64,000 nt of DNA, taken from positions 1 through 64,000 of the forward strand of contig JAFGXR010000039.1 of the NCBI GenBank assembly GCA_016936555.1, in the 5' to 3' direction. Origin of the DNA: Spirochaetales bacterium (GTDB lineage: Bacteria > Spirochaetota > Spirochaetia > DSM-2461). Positions 19,165 to 29,983 of the stretch are shown piece after piece (position 1 is the first letter of the stretch; every line of letters starts with the position of its first letter). The position numbers and the translations under genes were made by a program. The notes below the pieces were generated by a model. It was not told where the DNA came from and made no database searches. It saw only the letters and a list, made by a program, of their open reading frames with translations.

Positions 19165-20270
19165 TTCTCCTTTTCCTTTTGTTATCCATCTCTTTTCTCC
19201 AGGCACAGGAAAGCGGTTCTGATGACTCTCTTACCGGTTCCATCGGAGCACTGGATTCCATGGAGTCCTGGCTTCTCTATGAAAGAGGCTTGCATCTCTA
19301 CAGTACGAAGGAATATGGAGAGGCGTTGAATCACTTCAACAAGCTTATAGAGCGTCACGGCGTATATCCAGAAGCGGAATACTGGATCGGACGTGTTTTC
19401 GAGCAGGAAGGGGAGCATATCCTCGCTGAAAAGCAATATCTTAAAGCTCTCGAAGCCGTTAGGGTTCTTCACATACCCGAAGAGAAATACGACATCCTGT
19501 ACCGACTGGCCGAGCTGTACAAGAACAGGGGGGATTTCGATTCATACAACCAGATTCTCAACAGCATTATTCTTGATGAGCTGGAGATCAATCAGCTGGC
19601 TCTTGCCAATGAAAGCCCGGCTATCAATACACTGAAAAGAGACGGAATTGATAGAACTATCCTCTTGTTCAGGCACACCTTTACTTTTTCCATTGATGCC
19701 TTTAATCAACTCGGTATTTATTACTATAAGAATGGCGATTACAAGGCAGCAACATCCAAATTGATCTATCCTCTGCTCAGCCTTTTTTCTATTTCCATTG
19801 ATTATCTCAGGGATCTGGATCCCCGGTTCACTTTTCCCGAAGATTATGACGAACTGGTAGAAAACCACAGTGATTATGTTTTTGATACTCTGGAGGAGAT
19901 AATCAAAGTGAGGAATAAAGATTTCAGCTTCAGCCGGAGTCTGGAATCATTAAGTGTAACAGACAAACTGGAACAATTGCAGGAAGCAGAGGAATGGCTC
20001 CCTGAACCTCCAGATTATTATCTATCCGGGGCTTCCTGCTGTCTTGCTCTTTTCTATGGCGAACCATCGCTCAGAGATCTCATGGATGATTATGAAATTT
20101 TCCGGACATTGTATTATCTCGCAGCATCACTGTTCGCAGAAGGCTATAGCGAAACGGCTCTGGGGATATGGGAAATTGTCAGTATGAACGGCAATGCGGG
20201 AATGTGGCAGCTGCGCTCTGAGCAGCAGATATCCAATCCTTCTGTTGAGTCGGGAGAAATGATTTACTGA
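19119..20270 (+). CDS. TPR protein with N-terminal signal/anchor
   Basis: 383 residues. Residues 13-30 form a hydrophobic signal or anchor after a basic start; the region to about residue 130 holds TPR-like helices ([20 protein letters not shown], then [23 protein letters not shown]). The remainder is helical and unassigned. Start is TTG at 19119, inside ispG, with CGGAGG nine bases upstream; this start is the only one that keeps the whole signal sequence. Likely periplasmic. A terminator follows. Confidence 0.75.
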   Translation: MDGERRIYRRNRKTLILLFLLLSISFLQAQESGSDDSLTGSIGALDSMESWLLYERGLHLYSTKEYGEALNHFNKLIERHGVYPEAEYWIGRVFEQEGEHILAEKQYLKALEAVRVLHIPEEKYDILYRLAELYKNRGDFDSYNQILNSIILDELEINQLALANESPAINTLKRDGIDRTILLFRHTFTFSIDAFNQLGIYYYKNGDYKAATSKLIYPLLSLFSISIDYLRDLDPRFTFPEDYDELVENHSDYVFDTLEEIIKVRNKDFSFSRSLESLSVTDKLEQLQEAEEWLPEPPDYYLSGASCCLALFYGEPSLRDLMDDYEIFRTLYYLAASLFAEGYSETALGIWEIVSMNGNAGMWQLRSEQQISNPSVESGEMIY

Positions 20271-20294
20271 ATCAACAGCAGAACCTTTCGAGAT

Positions 20295-20328
20295 AAGAAT
20301 CCTCATGTGGGGATTCTTATTTTTTTTG
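20295..20328 (+). terminator. rho-independent terminator
   Basis: Stem AAGAATCC / GGATTCTT (20295-20302, 20311-20318), then A and eight T. Ends the ispG-TPR transcript just before the uvrA promoter. Confidence 0.85.
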
Positions 20329-20329
20329 T

Positions 20330-20335
20330 TATAAT
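20330..20335 (+). promoter_or_regulatory. -10 element of the uvrA promoter
   Basis: A perfect TATAAT lies 14 bp before the uvrA ATG, right after the terminator U tract. No good -35 is seen. A start about seven bases downstream would leave a leader of only about eight bases, with no ribosome site. Confidence 0.55.
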
Positions 20336-20349
20336 GTATTCTGTTTCCT

Positions 20350-23184
20350 ATGGATAAGATCGTTATAAAAGGTGCTCGGGAACACAACCTTAAAAATATT
20401 AATCTTGAAATTCCACGGGATAAGCTCGTTGTTATTTCCGGGAAAAGCGGGAGCGGAAAGTCATCCCTGGCTTTTGATACTATCTTCGCCGAAGGTCAGA
20501 GGCGCTATGTCGAATCCCTCTCCGCCTACGCCCGGCAGTTTCTCGGACGGATGGATAAGCCCGATCTGGATTATATCGAGGGGCTGTCCCCCGCCATATC
20601 CATCGAACAGAAGACGACCCATAAAAATCCTCGTTCCACAGTCGGAACCATTACGGAAATTTACGATTATCTGAGATTGCTTTTCGCCAGGATCGGAACG
20701 GCACACTGTCCGACCTGCGGCATAGAAATAAAAGAACAGTCCGTCGATCAGATCATAGACACAGTTCACGAATATCCCGAAGGGAGCCGAATTATCATAC
20801 TGGCTCCTGTCGTTAAAGGGAGAAAAGGGCAGCATCAGAAAGTTTTTGACGATGCCAGAAAGTCCGGTTTTGCCCGGGTTCGGGTTAATGGTGAAATTCT
20901 GTCTCTCGATGATCCTATAGAACTGGATAAAAACAAGAAGCACAGCATTGAAATCGTCATAGACCGCCTGAAGGTCAGCTCTGAAACAAGAAAGAGACTG
21001 GCCGAATCCGTGGAGACGGCTCTGGAGATAACCGACGGGAAAGTCATTGCCGTCAGAACCGGGGAGAAAGAGGATGAAGAGACCTTTTTCTCGGAGAAAA
21101 ACTCCTGCCCTCACTGCGGATTCAGCATGCCGGAGCTGCAGCCCCGACTCTTTTCCTTCAACAATCCCTACGGGGCCTGTCCAGACTGCAGCGGTCTCGG
21201 GATGACAATGGAGTTTGACCGGGATCTCATTATGCCCGATATGAGCCTCTCTTTTAATAAAGGAGGTATTGCTCCCTACAACCCCGATGCGAACTGGCAC
21301 AGAAGCTGGTTCGAGGGGCTGGCAAAGCATTACAGGTTTTCCCTCGATACGCCATTGGAAGAACTTCCCCAAAGCATAATCGATGTGCTGTTTGACGGCA
21401 GCAGCGACAAGATCGATATTCTCTATGAAAACCGCGAGGGAACAGGCCGCTTCGAGTACAATTCCAACTACAAGGGTATCATTCACGATCTGAAGAGACG
21501 GTACAGGGAATCAACTTCCGATGGCGTTAAGGACTGGCTTGAAAAATACATGGTCAAGCAGAACTGTCGGACCTGTAAGGGAAAAAGGCTCAGGGAAGAA
21601 AGCCTCGCCGTAAGAATCGATGATAAAAATATCCATCAGATGACATCCTATTCCGTTAAAGATGCCGTACAGTTTTTTAGCGGACTTGAGCTCGATCCCA
21701 CGAAAAGGCATATCTCCGAACAGATTATGAAGGAAATACGCGAAAGGCTTTCATTCCTGCAGAGCGTCGGCCTGGAGTATCTCTCCCTTGACCGGGAAGC
21801 GGCCACCCTTTCGGGAGGAGAAGCCCAGAGAATCAGACTGGCGACCCAGATCGGCTCTTCTCTTGTCGGAGTCCTCTATATTCTCGACGAACCGACCATA
21901 GGCCTTCATCAGAGAGACAATCAGCGGCTGATCGATACTCTAAAGCACCTCCGCGATCTGGGCAATACACTCATCGTTGTCGAGCACGATGAGCAGACTC
22001 TCCGGACCGCCGATTATATTGTCGATATGGGGCCCGGTGCGGGAATCCACGGCGGTACGGTTACGGCTGAAGGAACCGTGGAAAAAATTCTCTCCGATCC
22101 GAACAGTCTGACAGGCCGGTATCTCAGCGGAGATATTTACATCGAGAGCAATCGGGAAAGGCGTAAGGGCAACGGAAAAAGCATAATCATACATGGAGCG
22201 AGAGAGCATAATCTCAAAAACCTTACAGTCGAATTCCCTCTTGGAAAGATGATTGTCATTACCGGAGTTTCCGGTTCCGGAAAATCGACACTTCTCAGTG
22301 ATCTTCTTTATCCCATGCTGCATAACGCGACCAACCGATCCCGTATGAGAGTCGGCGAGTGCGATGCTGTCGAGGGGACAGAAAACATCGATAAGGTTAT
22401 CAGTATCGACCAGAGCGCCATAGGCCGGACGCCCCGTTCCAATCCCGCTACCTATGTGGGGCTGTTCACTCCTATCCGCGAATTGTTCGCCTCTCTTCCC
22501 GAGTCAAAGGCGAGAGGTTACAAATCGGGCCGTTTTTCATTTAATGTCAAAGGCGGGCGCTGCGAACAGTGTCAGGGTGCGGGAACCCAGAAAATTGAAA
22601 TGCACTTCCTTCCCGATGTCTATGTCACCTGCGATGTCTGTAAAGGTAAGCGGTTCAATCGGGAAACGCTAGATGTGCGCTACAAAGGGAAAAACATCTA
22701 CGAAGTCCTGGAGATGTCAGTCGAGGAGGCTTCGGAATTCTTTGCAGCCATACCGGCGATAAAGAGAAAAGTGGATACTCTGATGTCCGTGGGGCTCGGA
22801 TATATCAATCTCGGCCAATCGGCTATCACTCTTTCCGGAGGGGAAGCCCAGAGAGTCAAACTCTCTCTCGAACTTTCCAAGCGCAGCACGGGCAAAACTT
22901 TTTATATCATTGATGAGCCCACTACGGGTCTTCATTTCGCCGATGTCAAGCTCCTTCTCGAAGTGCTTCAGGAACTCGTCGATAAAGGCAATACGATCTG
23001 TATGATCGAACACAATCTGGATGTTATCAAACAGGCAGACCATATCATCGATCTGGGACCGGAAGGCGGAGATAAAGGGGGAACCCTGATCTGTACGGGA
23101 ACACCCGAGCTTGTCGCGGAGTGTGCGGACTCCTATACGGGATATTATCTGAAACCTGAACTGGAACGGGGATTGAAGCAGTAA
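20350..23184 (+). CDS. uvrA: excinuclease ABC subunit A
   Basis: 944 residues, full-length UvrA, the damage-scanning ATPase of nucleotide excision repair. First Walker A GKSGSGKS at 31-38, zinc pairs CPTCG and CPHCG...CPDC, first signature [14 protein letters not shown] followed by [10 protein letters not shown], second Walker [10 protein letters not shown], zinc module CEQCQGAG...CDVC, second signature [12 protein letters not shown]. No Shine-Dalgarno sequence precedes the ATG. The stop is one base from the lptD start. Confidence 0.98.
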   Translation: MDKIVIKGAREHNLKNINLEIPRDKLVVISGKSGSGKSSLAFDTIFAEGQRRYVESLSAYARQFLGRMDKPDLDYIEGLSPAISIEQKTTHKNPRSTVGTITEIYDYLRLLFARIGTAHCPTCGIEIKEQSVDQIIDTVHEYPEGSRIIILAPVVKGRKGQHQKVFDDARKSGFARVRVNGEILSLDDPIELDKNKKHSIEIVIDRLKVSSETRKRLAESVETALEITDGKVIAVRTGEKEDEETFFSEKNSCPHCGFSMPELQPRLFSFNNPYGACPDCSGLGMTMEFDRDLIMPDMSLSFNKGGIAPYNPDANWHRSWFEGLAKHYRFSLDTPLEELPQSIIDVLFDGSSDKIDILYENREGTGRFEYNSNYKGIIHDLKRRYRESTSDGVKDWLEKYMVKQNCRTCKGKRLREESLAVRIDDKNIHQMTSYSVKDAVQFFSGLELDPTKRHISEQIMKEIRERLSFLQSVGLEYLSLDREAATLSGGEAQRIRLATQIGSSLVGVLYILDEPTIGLHQRDNQRLIDTLKHLRDLGNTLIVVEHDEQTLRTADYIVDMGPGAGIHGGTVTAEGTVEKILSDPNSLTGRYLSGDIYIESNRERRKGNGKSIIIHGAREHNLKNLTVEFPLGKMIVITGVSGSGKSTLLSDLLYPMLHNATNRSRMRVGECDAVEGTENIDKVISIDQSAIGRTPRSNPATYVGLFTPIRELFASLPESKARGYKSGRFSFNVKGGRCEQCQGAGTQKIEMHFLPDVYVTCDVCKGKRFNRETLDVRYKGKNIYEVLEMSVEEASEFFAAIPAIKRKVDTLMSVGLGYINLGQSAITLSGGEAQRVKLSLELSKRSTGKTFYIIDEPTTGLHFADVKLLLEVLQELVDKGNTICMIEHNLDVIKQADHIIDLGPEGGDKGGTLICTGTPELVAECADSYTGYYLKPELERGLKQ

Positions 23185-23185
23185 T

Positions 23186-26100
23186 TTGAAAGTGCCGGTG
23201 CCGACATTGCGAAAACTAATAATCATACTGCTCTTATTCAGCATGTACCCTCTCGTCTCTCAGGACACCGGAGAAGGGGATCTTTTCACCGATACGCTTT
23301 ACAGTGATATCAATACAGCTTCCTATTATGAACTCCTCAACTGGTGCCGCGAACTGGAACTCGATACGAAGGGGAATAGCGATTATTTAAGGAAACAGCT
23401 CTATTCCTATTATAAAGTAGATCTCAATATTGTAGAAACTGCTGAAAGTGACAACGATATCGTTGTCAAAATTATCAGTGCCGACCGTTCGGAATACTAT
23501 TCCCTGGAAGAAATCAGCGAAGATTATGTCCGGATCACCGGACGGGTCAAACTGATCGTTAAACAGATTTCGAAAAACACGACCCATACGATAGAAGCCG
23601 ATTCCGTCCTGTTTAACCAGACGACCGATACGATGACAGCAAGCGGAAATATATTATATGTCAAAGAGGAGAACGGAAAGGAAGAGGAGTACAGCGGGGA
23701 CAATTTCACTTTTAATGTTCAAAGCTGGAAAGGGGTCATTCTCAAAGGAGACTTTAAACGTACCCAGGATGTCAACAGCATGGAGACGGAGTTCATCTTC
23801 AGCGGGGATGCTATAAAAAAAGGTGAGGGCGATGTCGTCGTTCTCGATCAGGGGGCCATCACATCCTGTGACGATGAGAATCCCCATTACCGTATAGAAG
23901 CCAGTAAAATCTGGATACTCGGACCTGATGAGTGGGCCATTTTCAACGGAGCGCTCTATATCGGACATATTCCTGTGCTCTATATTCCCTTTTATCATCT
24001 TCCCGGAAACGATCTGTTTTTCAATCCCGTTATCGGAGATGACAGCAGGCGCGGGTATTATATCCAGACAACGACATATCTTCTGGGGCGGAAAGCAAAT
24101 GATAAAGAGGATGATTCTTTCTTCATTAATGTAGCCGACAGCGATGAAACCTACAACCTGGTCCCGCAGGGTCTGTATCTCTTCAAGGAAAAAGGAGCAT
24201 CGGAACAGGAACAGAACACGGATTATATAAAATATAAACTCGACTATTATTCCAATCTCGGCGGCTATACAGCATTTGAAGGATCGCTGGCCCATATCTG
24301 GCAGTTCAAAAATATCAAATTCGATCTGGGCATAGGTGTTACCAGGTCAATTAAAAACAATAACGGCACATATACGAACTACTTTGAAGAAAATAACTAT
24401 ATCTCATCCTGGAATTCAGCTGATCTCTTCGGGCAGGCCCTTCCTTTCCGGGGCGGATTGTCTTTCGGATTTTCGCTTCTCAATTTCAATCTGAATTTCG
24501 AATATCTGACAGATCCCTATTTCAAAAACGATTTTGCCGGCCGCGAAGAAAATTTTGACTGGCTCAATTATCTTCTGTCCCAGACTACGGAAGATAAAGA
24601 TATCGAGGAAAGCACTCAGAGCTCCTTTAACTGGTCTTTACAGGGCAATATCAACATTCCCAACAAATGGGCTGCCGATTACATTAAAAACCTTTCTCTC
24701 AATTCCCTGAAAGTCAATATGCTGTGGAGCAGTAAAAGTAACAGTGATTATGAAGCTCCCGAAGATCCTGCTGAGTATTACGACCCCTACAGTCCTTTAA
24801 GACAGTTTTTTTATCCGTCAAATATAACCTGGCCCCAGACGTCTCTGAATCTATCGGGAATTCTATTTGAATACAAAACAGGTCCCGATGAGCCGCTTCC
24901 GAAGGATGATCTTGAAAAAAGAGACAGGATTGATGCGCCCTGGGGAAATAATAGCAGAGATAGTTTTTCGGAGAAAACAGCCGGAGATGATAGTTTCAAT
25001 AAGCCTGTAAGGCAGGAGAGTATTTCAATAAGTAACGGAATACAGGCATTTTATTCAAAAATTGACTACAGTTTCACTGGGTATTTGAATTTCACTTCCT
25101 ATATGAACAATGGTGATTGGAATAAGCCGGCTGATATTGATTTCGATATATTAAAGTCGCTATTGACGAATAAAAACACTTTCAATCTGAATTACAGCAT
25201 GAAGCTCTTCGAAGGAACCGTTTCTTTTGCCGGAAAGAACACAGTCTCCGCTGATTATCTGGAATATTTTGGTGACTACAGTGATGATGAAGGGGTGAGT
25301 GAACTGAAAGGCCGAAAGCTCAACTGGCTAAATACGCTGGATTTTGCAATCAATCCTTTTAAAAATATCGCTTATGTAAATAAATCATCCATAAGTTATG
25401 AATTTGATACAACACTTTACTCCATGGCATACGATTCGGATCAACAGAAATTTCTTAAGGAGTGGATCGGATGGAATGACGATGATATAACGACTCACAG
25501 AGGCGCTGTAAATCTGAATTTTTCCATTTTACCGGTCACTCTCGCCATTACGTTTGACTCCACACTTCCTCCTCTGGATATCAAGCAGTCAATTGCTCCT
25601 TCTCTTGATTTCTCCATCTGGAAGTGGACCGGGAAAATTTCCGGTAAGGTCATATACGAAGAGAATGAATGGACACCCGATCCTCTTAAGATCAGTACAA
25701 AGCTGGATCCTTTTGATAATGTAAATATTTCCGGAGATTTCTCCTATGACTTCGAAGAAGAGACTCCCGAATCCCTTATAGCGGCTTTTAAATTATGGCC
25801 TTTGACCGGATCCTATAAAATGGCCTATGCAACTGAATATAAATGGGATAAAGAGGCCCAGCAGCTTGAAGACCTTGGAAAGGATTTTATTCCAACGGCC
25901 TTGTCTCTGGGACTGAATTACAAGTATGAAAGTCCTGTATTCTGGAAGAACAGGATTACTATGGATGGTACCATAAATCTGACGTATACAATGAACCTTC
26001 AGCAGTACAATCTCAGTAAACTGGGGTTGAACTTGACTTACAATCTCCATATTTTTGAATTCCTCGATCTTAAGTTTTCTATGAAATCGACAAACGAACA

Positions 26101-26446
26101 TATGTTCCTCTATTTCCCTTCGCTGAGGGACTACTATGGAATAGAAGAAGAATACAGTTTGTTCAGAGATCTTTTCAGATCTTTCAATTTCTTCAGTCCT
26201 GAACAGCAGGACCGTTATGATTCCTTTTTCAATATGAACTCATTGAATCTTTCAGTCGTTCATAAGCTCCATGACTGGGATCTTGAAATGGAATACAGCG
26301 GTAAACCTGTCCTGAACAAGGGGGAGCTGGAGTCGCAATGGGAATCTACCTTTTCCATCCTTGTCCGCTGGAATCCCATTGAAAAACTGAAGCTGCAGAC
26401 TAAATACGCAGATGAGCTATGGAATGTCGATACGGAGTTTGAATGA
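23186..26446 (+). CDS. lptD: LptD/OstA-like outer-membrane assembly protein
   Basis: 1086 residues. Basic start and hydrophobic signal (about 8-25); residues 44-77 look like a SAP-type helix-extended-helix; residues 115-240 are an OstA/LptA-like jellyroll (DSVLFNQTTDTMTASGNILY); the LptD region follows (GALYIGHIPVLYIPFYHLPG, about 260), then a long aromatic-rich beta-barrel to the C-terminal FE residues. LptD inserts lipopolysaccharide in the outer membrane, so the cell probably makes an LPS-like glycolipid. Start TTG at 23186 is one base after uvrA; GTG at 23192 is an alternative. Confidence 0.82.
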   Translation: MKVPVPTLRKLIIILLLFSMYPLVSQDTGEGDLFTDTLYSDINTASYYELLNWCRELELDTKGNSDYLRKQLYSYYKVDLNIVETAESDNDIVVKIISADRSEYYSLEEISEDYVRITGRVKLIVKQISKNTTHTIEADSVLFNQTTDTMTASGNILYVKEENGKEEEYSGDNFTFNVQSWKGVILKGDFKRTQDVNSMETEFIFSGDAIKKGEGDVVVLDQGAITSCDDENPHYRIEASKIWILGPDEWAIFNGALYIGHIPVLYIPFYHLPGNDLFFNPVIGDDSRRGYYIQTTTYLLGRKANDKEDDSFFINVADSDETYNLVPQGLYLFKEKGASEQEQNTDYIKYKLDYYSNLGGYTAFEGSLAHIWQFKNIKFDLGIGVTRSIKNNNGTYTNYFEENNYISSWNSADLFGQALPFRGGLSFGFSLLNFNLNFEYLTDPYFKNDFAGREENFDWLNYLLSQTTEDKDIEESTQSSFNWSLQGNINIPNKWAADYIKNLSLNSLKVNMLWSSKSNSDYEAPEDPAEYYDPYSPLRQFFYPSNITWPQTSLNLSGILFEYKTGPDEPLPKDDLEKRDRIDAPWGNNSRDSFSEKTAGDDSFNKPVRQESISISNGIQAFYSKIDYSFTGYLNFTSYMNNGDWNKPADIDFDILKSLLTNKNTFNLNYSMKLFEGTVSFAGKNTVSADYLEYFGDYSDDEGVSELKGRKLNWLNTLDFAINPFKNIAYVNKSSISYEFDTTLYSMAYDSDQQKFLKEWIGWNDDDITTHRGAVNLNFSILPVTLAITFDSTLPPLDIKQSIAPSLDFSIWKWTGKISGKVIYEENEWTPDPLKISTKLDPFDNVNISGDFSYDFEEETPESLIAAFKLWPLTGSYKMAYATEYKWDKEAQQLEDLGKDFIPTALSLGLNYKYESPVFWKNRITMDGTINLTYTMNLQQYNLSKLGLNLTYNLHIFEFLDLKFSMKSTNEHMFLYFPSLRDYYGIEEEYSLFRDLFRSFNFFSPEQQDRYDSFFNMNSLNLSVVHKLHDWDLEMEYSGKPVLNKGELESQWESTFSILVRWNPIEKLKLQTKYADELWNVDTEFE

Positions 26447-26527
26447 TTATTCTATCCTTGACCATTTTAACCAATAATAAGTACAATCTCATGTACAGAG
26501 GTACGATGAAGAGAAAAAGAAGGGATA

Positions 26528-28747
26528 ATGGCTGAGCTCATTCAAACCAGATCGGCAGAACAGAACAGTTTTTCCGCCGGGATCTCGGTTTCCCTTATCA
26601 CAATGATAATTTCTTATATTCTCTGTGTTTTCATGTTTTCCTTTTTCGGGAATTTTGAAAGGATATTTCATGCTGATTCCTATCTTGATTACAAAGTCGG
26701 AGATGTTGTCAGAGAAGACATTTATTCTGATATCGATTTATTTCTTATTGACGAAACAGCAACAGCCAGAAAGAAAGATCTCGCTGAATCCATGGCTTAT
26801 CCGGTTTTTAAAATATACGTCAATATAACCCGTGACGTTCTTGCCGCTTACGATGTTTTTGTATCGGAAGTGAACCTTTTTCTGGAGTCAGATCCAACCG
26901 GTCTCGAAGATTTCCATTTCTCCTCGGGTCTTGAAGAAGCTATTGACCGGGATGCCTTATTCGATTTCCTTCAGTCGGAAAACCTCCCGTTCATCCTCGA
27001 TAGGACTGAAGATACCTTGCAGACACTAATGAATCGGGGAATCGTCTATAATGAGGATGAAAATATGATTCCCGCCTCGGGTATCGTTGAAGTCTGGAGA
27101 GAGGCGGGAGACAATCTTGATAAAACTTTCCTGAAGTATAATCAGATCCCCCGGCTTGAATCTCTGGCCGATTATGTTGCCAACGAACAGGATCTTACTG
27201 ATAAGGATGACTCTGTTGTCCAGGCCGTATTGGTTATTTCACGCTTCTTTGTACGAGAGAACTGTTTTCCCGATGAATTTCAGACCCGTTTGAATAAAGA
27301 CCTTGCCGCTTCAAAAGTCAAACCTGTGGAGATCTATCTGGCAAAAGGTGAGAAGATTCTGGAGAAAGGTCTGGTCGTGACTCCGGAAATAGAATCTCGT
27401 CTTAAAGCCATAAGAGCAGCCAAAGGATCGGGGAACCGGCTCGTCTTTATTTCCCCTCTGATCTTCTCCGCCTTTTTATTTGCCTTTGCCGTTCTGTATC
27501 TCAAGGTTTTTTCCCCGGAAAAAGCCGGTAATTTCCAGGTCAGCATAATCATCTATTCCGCTTTGGTTCTGTCTGTCCTCATTTCCTATCAGATTATTCT
27601 CTTCGCAGGCACGCCCCGGAATTTATCTCCGGGAATTTATATCCCCGTTGCTCTGTTCGCCATGCTTGTTACATTGCTGATCAATAAAAAAACCGGTTTG
27701 ATTTTTCAGCTTATTCTTTCAACGGCTCTCTATTATATCTCCGGATTTGATCTCGAATTTCTCGTCCTGCCCCTCCTTTACGGAGTAACGGCAAGTCTTG
27801 TCATCGAAGGTGCGGCCCGCAGGCTGGATATGATCCGCGCCGGCTTGATACAGGGCGTATCACAGGCTTTTTTCTTTGTTCTTTTCAGTATTATAAATGA
27901 TCCGGGGCTATATAAAGCACTCTGGGGTTCATCCATAATGTTCGTGAACGGCTTTATTAGCAGCATACTGGCTCTGGGTCTTCTTCCTGTTCTGGAACAC
28001 TGGTTGAAGACCAGTACAAAGTTCAGATTGATCGAATTGTCCGATTCCAATGCGCCTGTTCTCAAAAATATGCTGGGAAAAGCACCCGGGACCTATATTC
28101 ACTCGATGAATGTCGCCAATCTGGCGGAGATGGCCTGCCAGGAAATCGGTGCAAATACGCTTCTGGCCCGAGTCGGAGGGCTATATCACGATATCGGGAA
28201 GGTCGATCAGTCTGAATATTTCATTGAGAATCAGACCGATGTGAATAAGCACGACGACATGAAGCCTTCACTTTCCGCCGCCGTATTGAAAGCCCATGTA
28301 AAAATCGGGATAGAGAAAGCTCATGACCTCAAGCTTCCCCAGGATGTGATTGATATAATCGCCCAGCACCATGCAACCTCGACCATGAAATATTTTTATG
28401 ACCGGGCTTTAAAGGAAAAGGGGAATACGAAAGTCAACAAGGATGATTTTTCCTACAGCGGTCCCAATCCCCAGACCCGGGAAGCGGCAATCGTCATGCT
28501 TGCCGATACCATCGAAGCGGCAACCCGTACCCTGAAAAAGCCTTCGCTGGCAAAGCTGGAAAAGTATGTCTGGGAGCTCATAATGGATAAATTTATCTGC
28601 GGTGAATTGAATGACTGTTCCCTGACATTCAAGGATATGGAATATGTGAAAAACTCATTTGTCCATGTACTGGCCGGACATTTTCACACCCGTATAGAAT
28701 ATCCTGATGATCAGAGAAACAAAGAGAAAGAAAACGATAATGAATAA
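26528..28747 (+). CDS. 7TM-HD phosphodiesterase, PgpH type
   Basis: 739 residues: one N-terminal membrane helix (about 15-40), a large extracytoplasmic domain (to about 300), six to seven further helices (about 310-480), then a cytoplasmic HD domain (HSMNVANLAEMA, YHDIGKV near 552, QHHATS). This is the layout of PgpH, which hydrolyses c-di-AMP. The ATG follows AAGGGATA. It overlaps ybeY by 8 nt, a common pairing. Confidence 0.9.
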   Translation: MAELIQTRSAEQNSFSAGISVSLITMIISYILCVFMFSFFGNFERIFHADSYLDYKVGDVVREDIYSDIDLFLIDETATARKKDLAESMAYPVFKIYVNITRDVLAAYDVFVSEVNLFLESDPTGLEDFHFSSGLEEAIDRDALFDFLQSENLPFILDRTEDTLQTLMNRGIVYNEDENMIPASGIVEVWREAGDNLDKTFLKYNQIPRLESLADYVANEQDLTDKDDSVVQAVLVISRFFVRENCFPDEFQTRLNKDLAASKVKPVEIYLAKGEKILEKGLVVTPEIESRLKAIRAAKGSGNRLVFISPLIFSAFLFAFAVLYLKVFSPEKAGNFQVSIIIYSALVLSVLISYQIILFAGTPRNLSPGIYIPVALFAMLVTLLINKKTGLIFQLILSTALYYISGFDLEFLVLPLLYGVTASLVIEGAARRLDMIRAGLIQGVSQAFFFVLFSIINDPGLYKALWGSSIMFVNGFISSILALGLLPVLEHWLKTSTKFRLIELSDSNAPVLKNMLGKAPGTYIHSMNVANLAEMACQEIGANTLLARVGGLYHDIGKVDQSEYFIENQTDVNKHDDMKPSLSAAVLKAHVKIGIEKAHDLKLPQDVIDIIAQHHATSTMKYFYDRALKEKGNTKVNKDDFSYSGPNPQTREAAIVMLADTIEAATRTLKKPSLAKLEKYVWELIMDKFICGELNDCSLTFKDMEYVKNSFVHVLAGHFHTRIEYPDDQRNKEKENDNE

Positions 28748-29198
28748 TATAGATATATTGTATGAAAATATCAGTGAACCACCGTGGCTGCCGAAAGTGG
28801 ATTTTTTTGTTAAGGCTCTGCTTGAAGTTCTGAAAATAGAGAACTGGGAATTTTCCTTAACCTTTTGTGATAATACTTTTATTCATGAGCTGAACAGGGA
28901 TTACCGGGATAAAGACAGCGCCACTGATGTTTTGACCTTTGCTCAGGACGATGACCCTTTTCCTTTTCAAGGAGATGAAGAGATTCATTATGCCGGGGAC
29001 ATTGTTATATCTCTGGACACTTTGGCTGAAAATGCCGAATATTTTCATGTGGAAAAAGAAGAAGAACTCAAGCGGCTTATCGTACACGGTGTTCTTCATC
29101 TGTCCGGAATGGATCACAGTGATAATTCTCCGCAACAGGAGATGCTTATATATCAGGAACAGCTGCTCAGTCAGCTGAAAGAGGTGAGAATTTTTTAA
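28740..29198 (+). CDS. ybeY: endoribonuclease YbeY
   Basis: 152 residues. Zinc endoribonuclease for 16S rRNA 3'-end maturation and ribosome quality control. The motif HGVLHLSGMDH (about 116-126) holds the three zinc His; RDKDSATDVLTFAQ is also typical. The frame is open to 28707, but ATG at 28740 overlaps the previous stop and gives the normal length. Four bases separate it from the CBS gene, as in ybeY-ybeX of other bacteria. Confidence 0.95.
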   Translation: MNNIDILYENISEPPWLPKVDFFVKALLEVLKIENWEFSLTFCDNTFIHELNRDYRDKDSATDVLTFAQDDDPFPFQGDEEIHYAGDIVISLDTLAENAEYFHVEKEEELKRLIVHGVLHLSGMDHSDNSPQQEMLIYQEQLLSQLKEVRIF

Positions 29199-29202
29199 AG
29201 AG

Positions 29203-29973
29203 ATGAAATTTTTCAGTAAAATGTTCAAAAACAGAAAAGAAGCAGTACTGGCCGAAGAAGAGCTTGGTGATCTCAATCTGGAAGAGAAGGATATGATTCG
29301 CGGCATTGTCGAACTGTCCGACACAAGCATAAAAGAAGTCATCGTGCCCAGGATTGATGTCGTCTTTATCTCCGATGAAATCAGCGAGGATGAGCTTTAT
29401 AGAACACTGGTCGAATCAGGCCATTCCCGCTTCCCTGTTTACCGGGAGACTATAGATAATGTAATCGGAATTCTCTATGTCAAAGATCTATTTTCCAAAA
29501 TCGTCAATAAAGAAAAGATTGTCATTACGGATTTGATCAGAAAACCTTATTTTGTTCCGGAAACGATGAAACTCGATGTGCTGCTACGGGAATTCAAGCA
29601 TCGCAGAGTTCATATCGCCATTGTCGTTGATGAGTACGGCGGTGTTTCCGGTATCGTCTGTATGGAGGACATTATTGAGGAAATCGTCGGTGATATTCAG
29701 GATGAATTTGACAATGAGGATGATGATATCCTTGCTGTTGGCGACGGAATCTATCTTTGTTACGCCAGGGTGAGTATTGAAGATTTTAATGAGGAACTTT
29801 TCATGAATATTTCCGATGACGATTACGATACCCTGGGAGGTTTCGTTTTCGATCTTTTCGGGAAGATTCCGGTCCGTTTTGAAAAAGTTACCTATGAAGG
29901 CGTCGATTTCATAATTCAGAGTATGGACGGGCATAAAATAAACACTATTAAAGTTGTTAAAAAAGAAATCTGA
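29203..29973 (+). CDS. CorC/YbeX-like CBS-pair protein
   Basis: 256 residues. Two CBS domains (about 45-170: IKEVIVPRIDVVFISDE, VHIAIVVDEYGGVSGIVCMEDIIEEIVG) and a C-terminal CorC/HlyC domain (about 180-256). There is no DUF21 membrane domain, so it matches the soluble CorC/YbeX form, linked in other bacteria to magnesium/cobalt efflux and ribosome maintenance. The position after ybeY supports YbeX. Confidence 0.9.
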   Translation: MKFFSKMFKNRKEAVLAEEELGDLNLEEKDMIRGIVELSDTSIKEVIVPRIDVVFISDEISEDELYRTLVESGHSRFPVYRETIDNVIGILYVKDLFSKIVNKEKIVITDLIRKPYFVPETMKLDVLLREFKHRRVHIAIVVDEYGGVSGIVCMEDIIEEIVGDIQDEFDNEDDDILAVGDGIYLCYARVSIEDFNEELFMNISDDDYDTLGGFVFDLFGKIPVRFEKVTYEGVDFIIQSMDGHKINTIKVVKKEI

Positions 29974-29983
29974 GGTAGTCTTC

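Noticed and set aside
20461..21486. 341-codon open frame antisense to uvrA
   Set aside because: It lies wholly inside the strongly conserved uvrA frame and has no recognisable domain or ribosome site.
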